Origin: JANNAV01 sp031384695
GTDB taxonomy: Bacteria; Pseudomonadota; Alphaproteobacteria; Rhodobacterales; Rhodobacteraceae
Reading direction: 5' to 3'
NCBI GenBank assembly: GCA_031384695.1
Contig: JANNAV010000346.1
Coordinates: forward strand, 1 to 5,553
DNA length: 5,553 bases
Shown in pieces: positions 5,145-5,553 of the stretch. The translations under genes and the position numbers were made by a program. The notes under the pieces were generated by a model. It was not told the origin of the DNA. It saw nothing but the letters and a program-made list of their open reading frames with translations, and searched no databases. Each line of letters opens with the position of its first letter. Position 1 is the first letter of the stretch.

Positions 5145-5553
5145 GTCAGCAGGCCCGCCGCCATCACCAGTTGCTGCGCGATGTCGGCTAGCCGGCGTTT
5201 CTGGTCCATCGCGGTTTTGCGCAACAGCGCGTAGGCTTCGGCCTCGTCGATGCCGCGCGCCTTCATCAGGATCGCCTTGGCGCGGTCGGTGATCTTGCGA
5301 TCCTCGAGGGCCGCTCGGGTGGCCGCCAGTTCGGCGCGCATCTTGTGAAACAGATGGAAGCGCGCGATGGCGGTATCGAGGATGGCCTTGATCCGCTCGG
5401 GTTGCAGGCCGCCCACCACATAGGCCGACATCCCGGCCTCGATGGCGGCACGGGTCAGTTGCGCGTCCGACCGATCAACAAACATCGCCACCGGGCGTTC
5501 CAGCGGCCCGGATGCGAGGGCCAGCTCCTCCAGCACATCGCGCGACGGATTGG
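5141..5553 (-). CDS. nasT: ANTAR-domain transcription antiterminator NasT (5' end outside window)
   Basis: 136 C-terminal residues are present; the reading frame is open to the window edge. NasT is an RNA-binding response-regulator-like protein that relieves premature termination in nitrate-assimilation leaders once released by NasS. The visible part begins late in the receiver-like domain (NPSRDVLEEL, then RPVAMFVDRSD and SAYVVGGLQPERI), goes through a helical linker, and ends with the ANTAR domain at about residues 76-132 of the visible part: LEDRKITDRAKAILM, an acidic turn, EAYALLRKTAM, and RLADIAQQLVMAAGLL. The expected length is about 190-200 residues, so roughly 55-60 residues are missing, probably including any phosphoacceptor aspartate. 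The GTG at 5536-5534 is an internal valine, not a start. The usual glycine of the ANTAR AKGILM motif is alanine here (AKAILM). The stop overlaps the nasS start by four bases. The fit to NasT is strong because of nasS and the ANTAR-type hairpins downstream. Confidence 0.94.
   Translation of the reverse strand, partial: NPSRDVLEELALASGPLERPVAMFVDRSDAQLTRAAIEAGMSAYVVGGLQPERIKAILDTAIARFHLFHKMRAELAATRAALEDRKITDRAKAILMKARGIDEAEAYALLRKTAMDQKRRLADIAQQLVMAAGLLT

Noticed and set aside
3879..5234. 451-codon plus-strand reading frame opposite nasS and the leader
   Set aside because: It is the antisense shadow of a GC-rich gene: its product is rich in G, A, R, H and Q with no domain, while nasS on the other strand is a clear family member.
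5534..5536. GTG as a start codon for a short nasT
   Set aside because: The frame continues upstream with NasT-like residues NPSRD, so GTG is an internal valine in a gene cut by the window edge.

Overview
This 5.55 kb window is a nitrate-assimilation locus. It is GC-rich, uses strongly G/C-ending codons, and has the layout nasT-nasS-leader-nrtA-nrtB-nrtC-nirB. Protein style and gene order suggest an alphaproteobacterium, most likely of the Rhodobacteraceae type. That placement is inferred from family resemblance only. All recognisable genes lie on the minus strand, so transcription runs from high to low coordinates.

In transcription order: the window opens inside nasT, the ANTAR-domain RNA-binding antiterminator, which lacks its 5' end. 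It overlaps nasS, the cytoplasmic nitrate sensor, by 4 bases. A 283-base gene-free leader follows (3686-3968). Then come nrtA (Tat-exported periplasmic nitrate-binding protein), nrtB (permease) and nrtC (ATPase), spaced 14 and 13 bases apart. Five bases later nirB starts (NAD(P)H nitrite reductase large subunit); it runs off the low-coordinate edge after 223 codons.

The genes form one circuit. NrtABC imports nitrate and NirB helps reduce the derived nitrite to ammonium. The assimilatory nitrate reductase and the NirD small subunit are not in the window and may lie beyond the nirB edge. By the known NasS-NasT mechanism, NasS holds NasT inactive without nitrate or nitrite. When ligand binds, NasT is released and binds a two-hairpin RNA in the leader, preventing premature termination.

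The leader fits this closely. It has two small hairpins with six-base loops, AACGAC and AAGGAU, both with A at loop position 1 and G at position 4, the described ANTAR-target signature. The second hairpin shares bases with a longer, mutually exclusive stem ending in a U-rich strand, a candidate terminator. Upstream, just after nasS, lies a dense palindromic region: a 12-bp perfect palindrome and an 11-bp perfect inverted repeat enclosing a smaller one. Its role is unknown. No mobile element, tRNA, rRNA or CRISPR array was seen.
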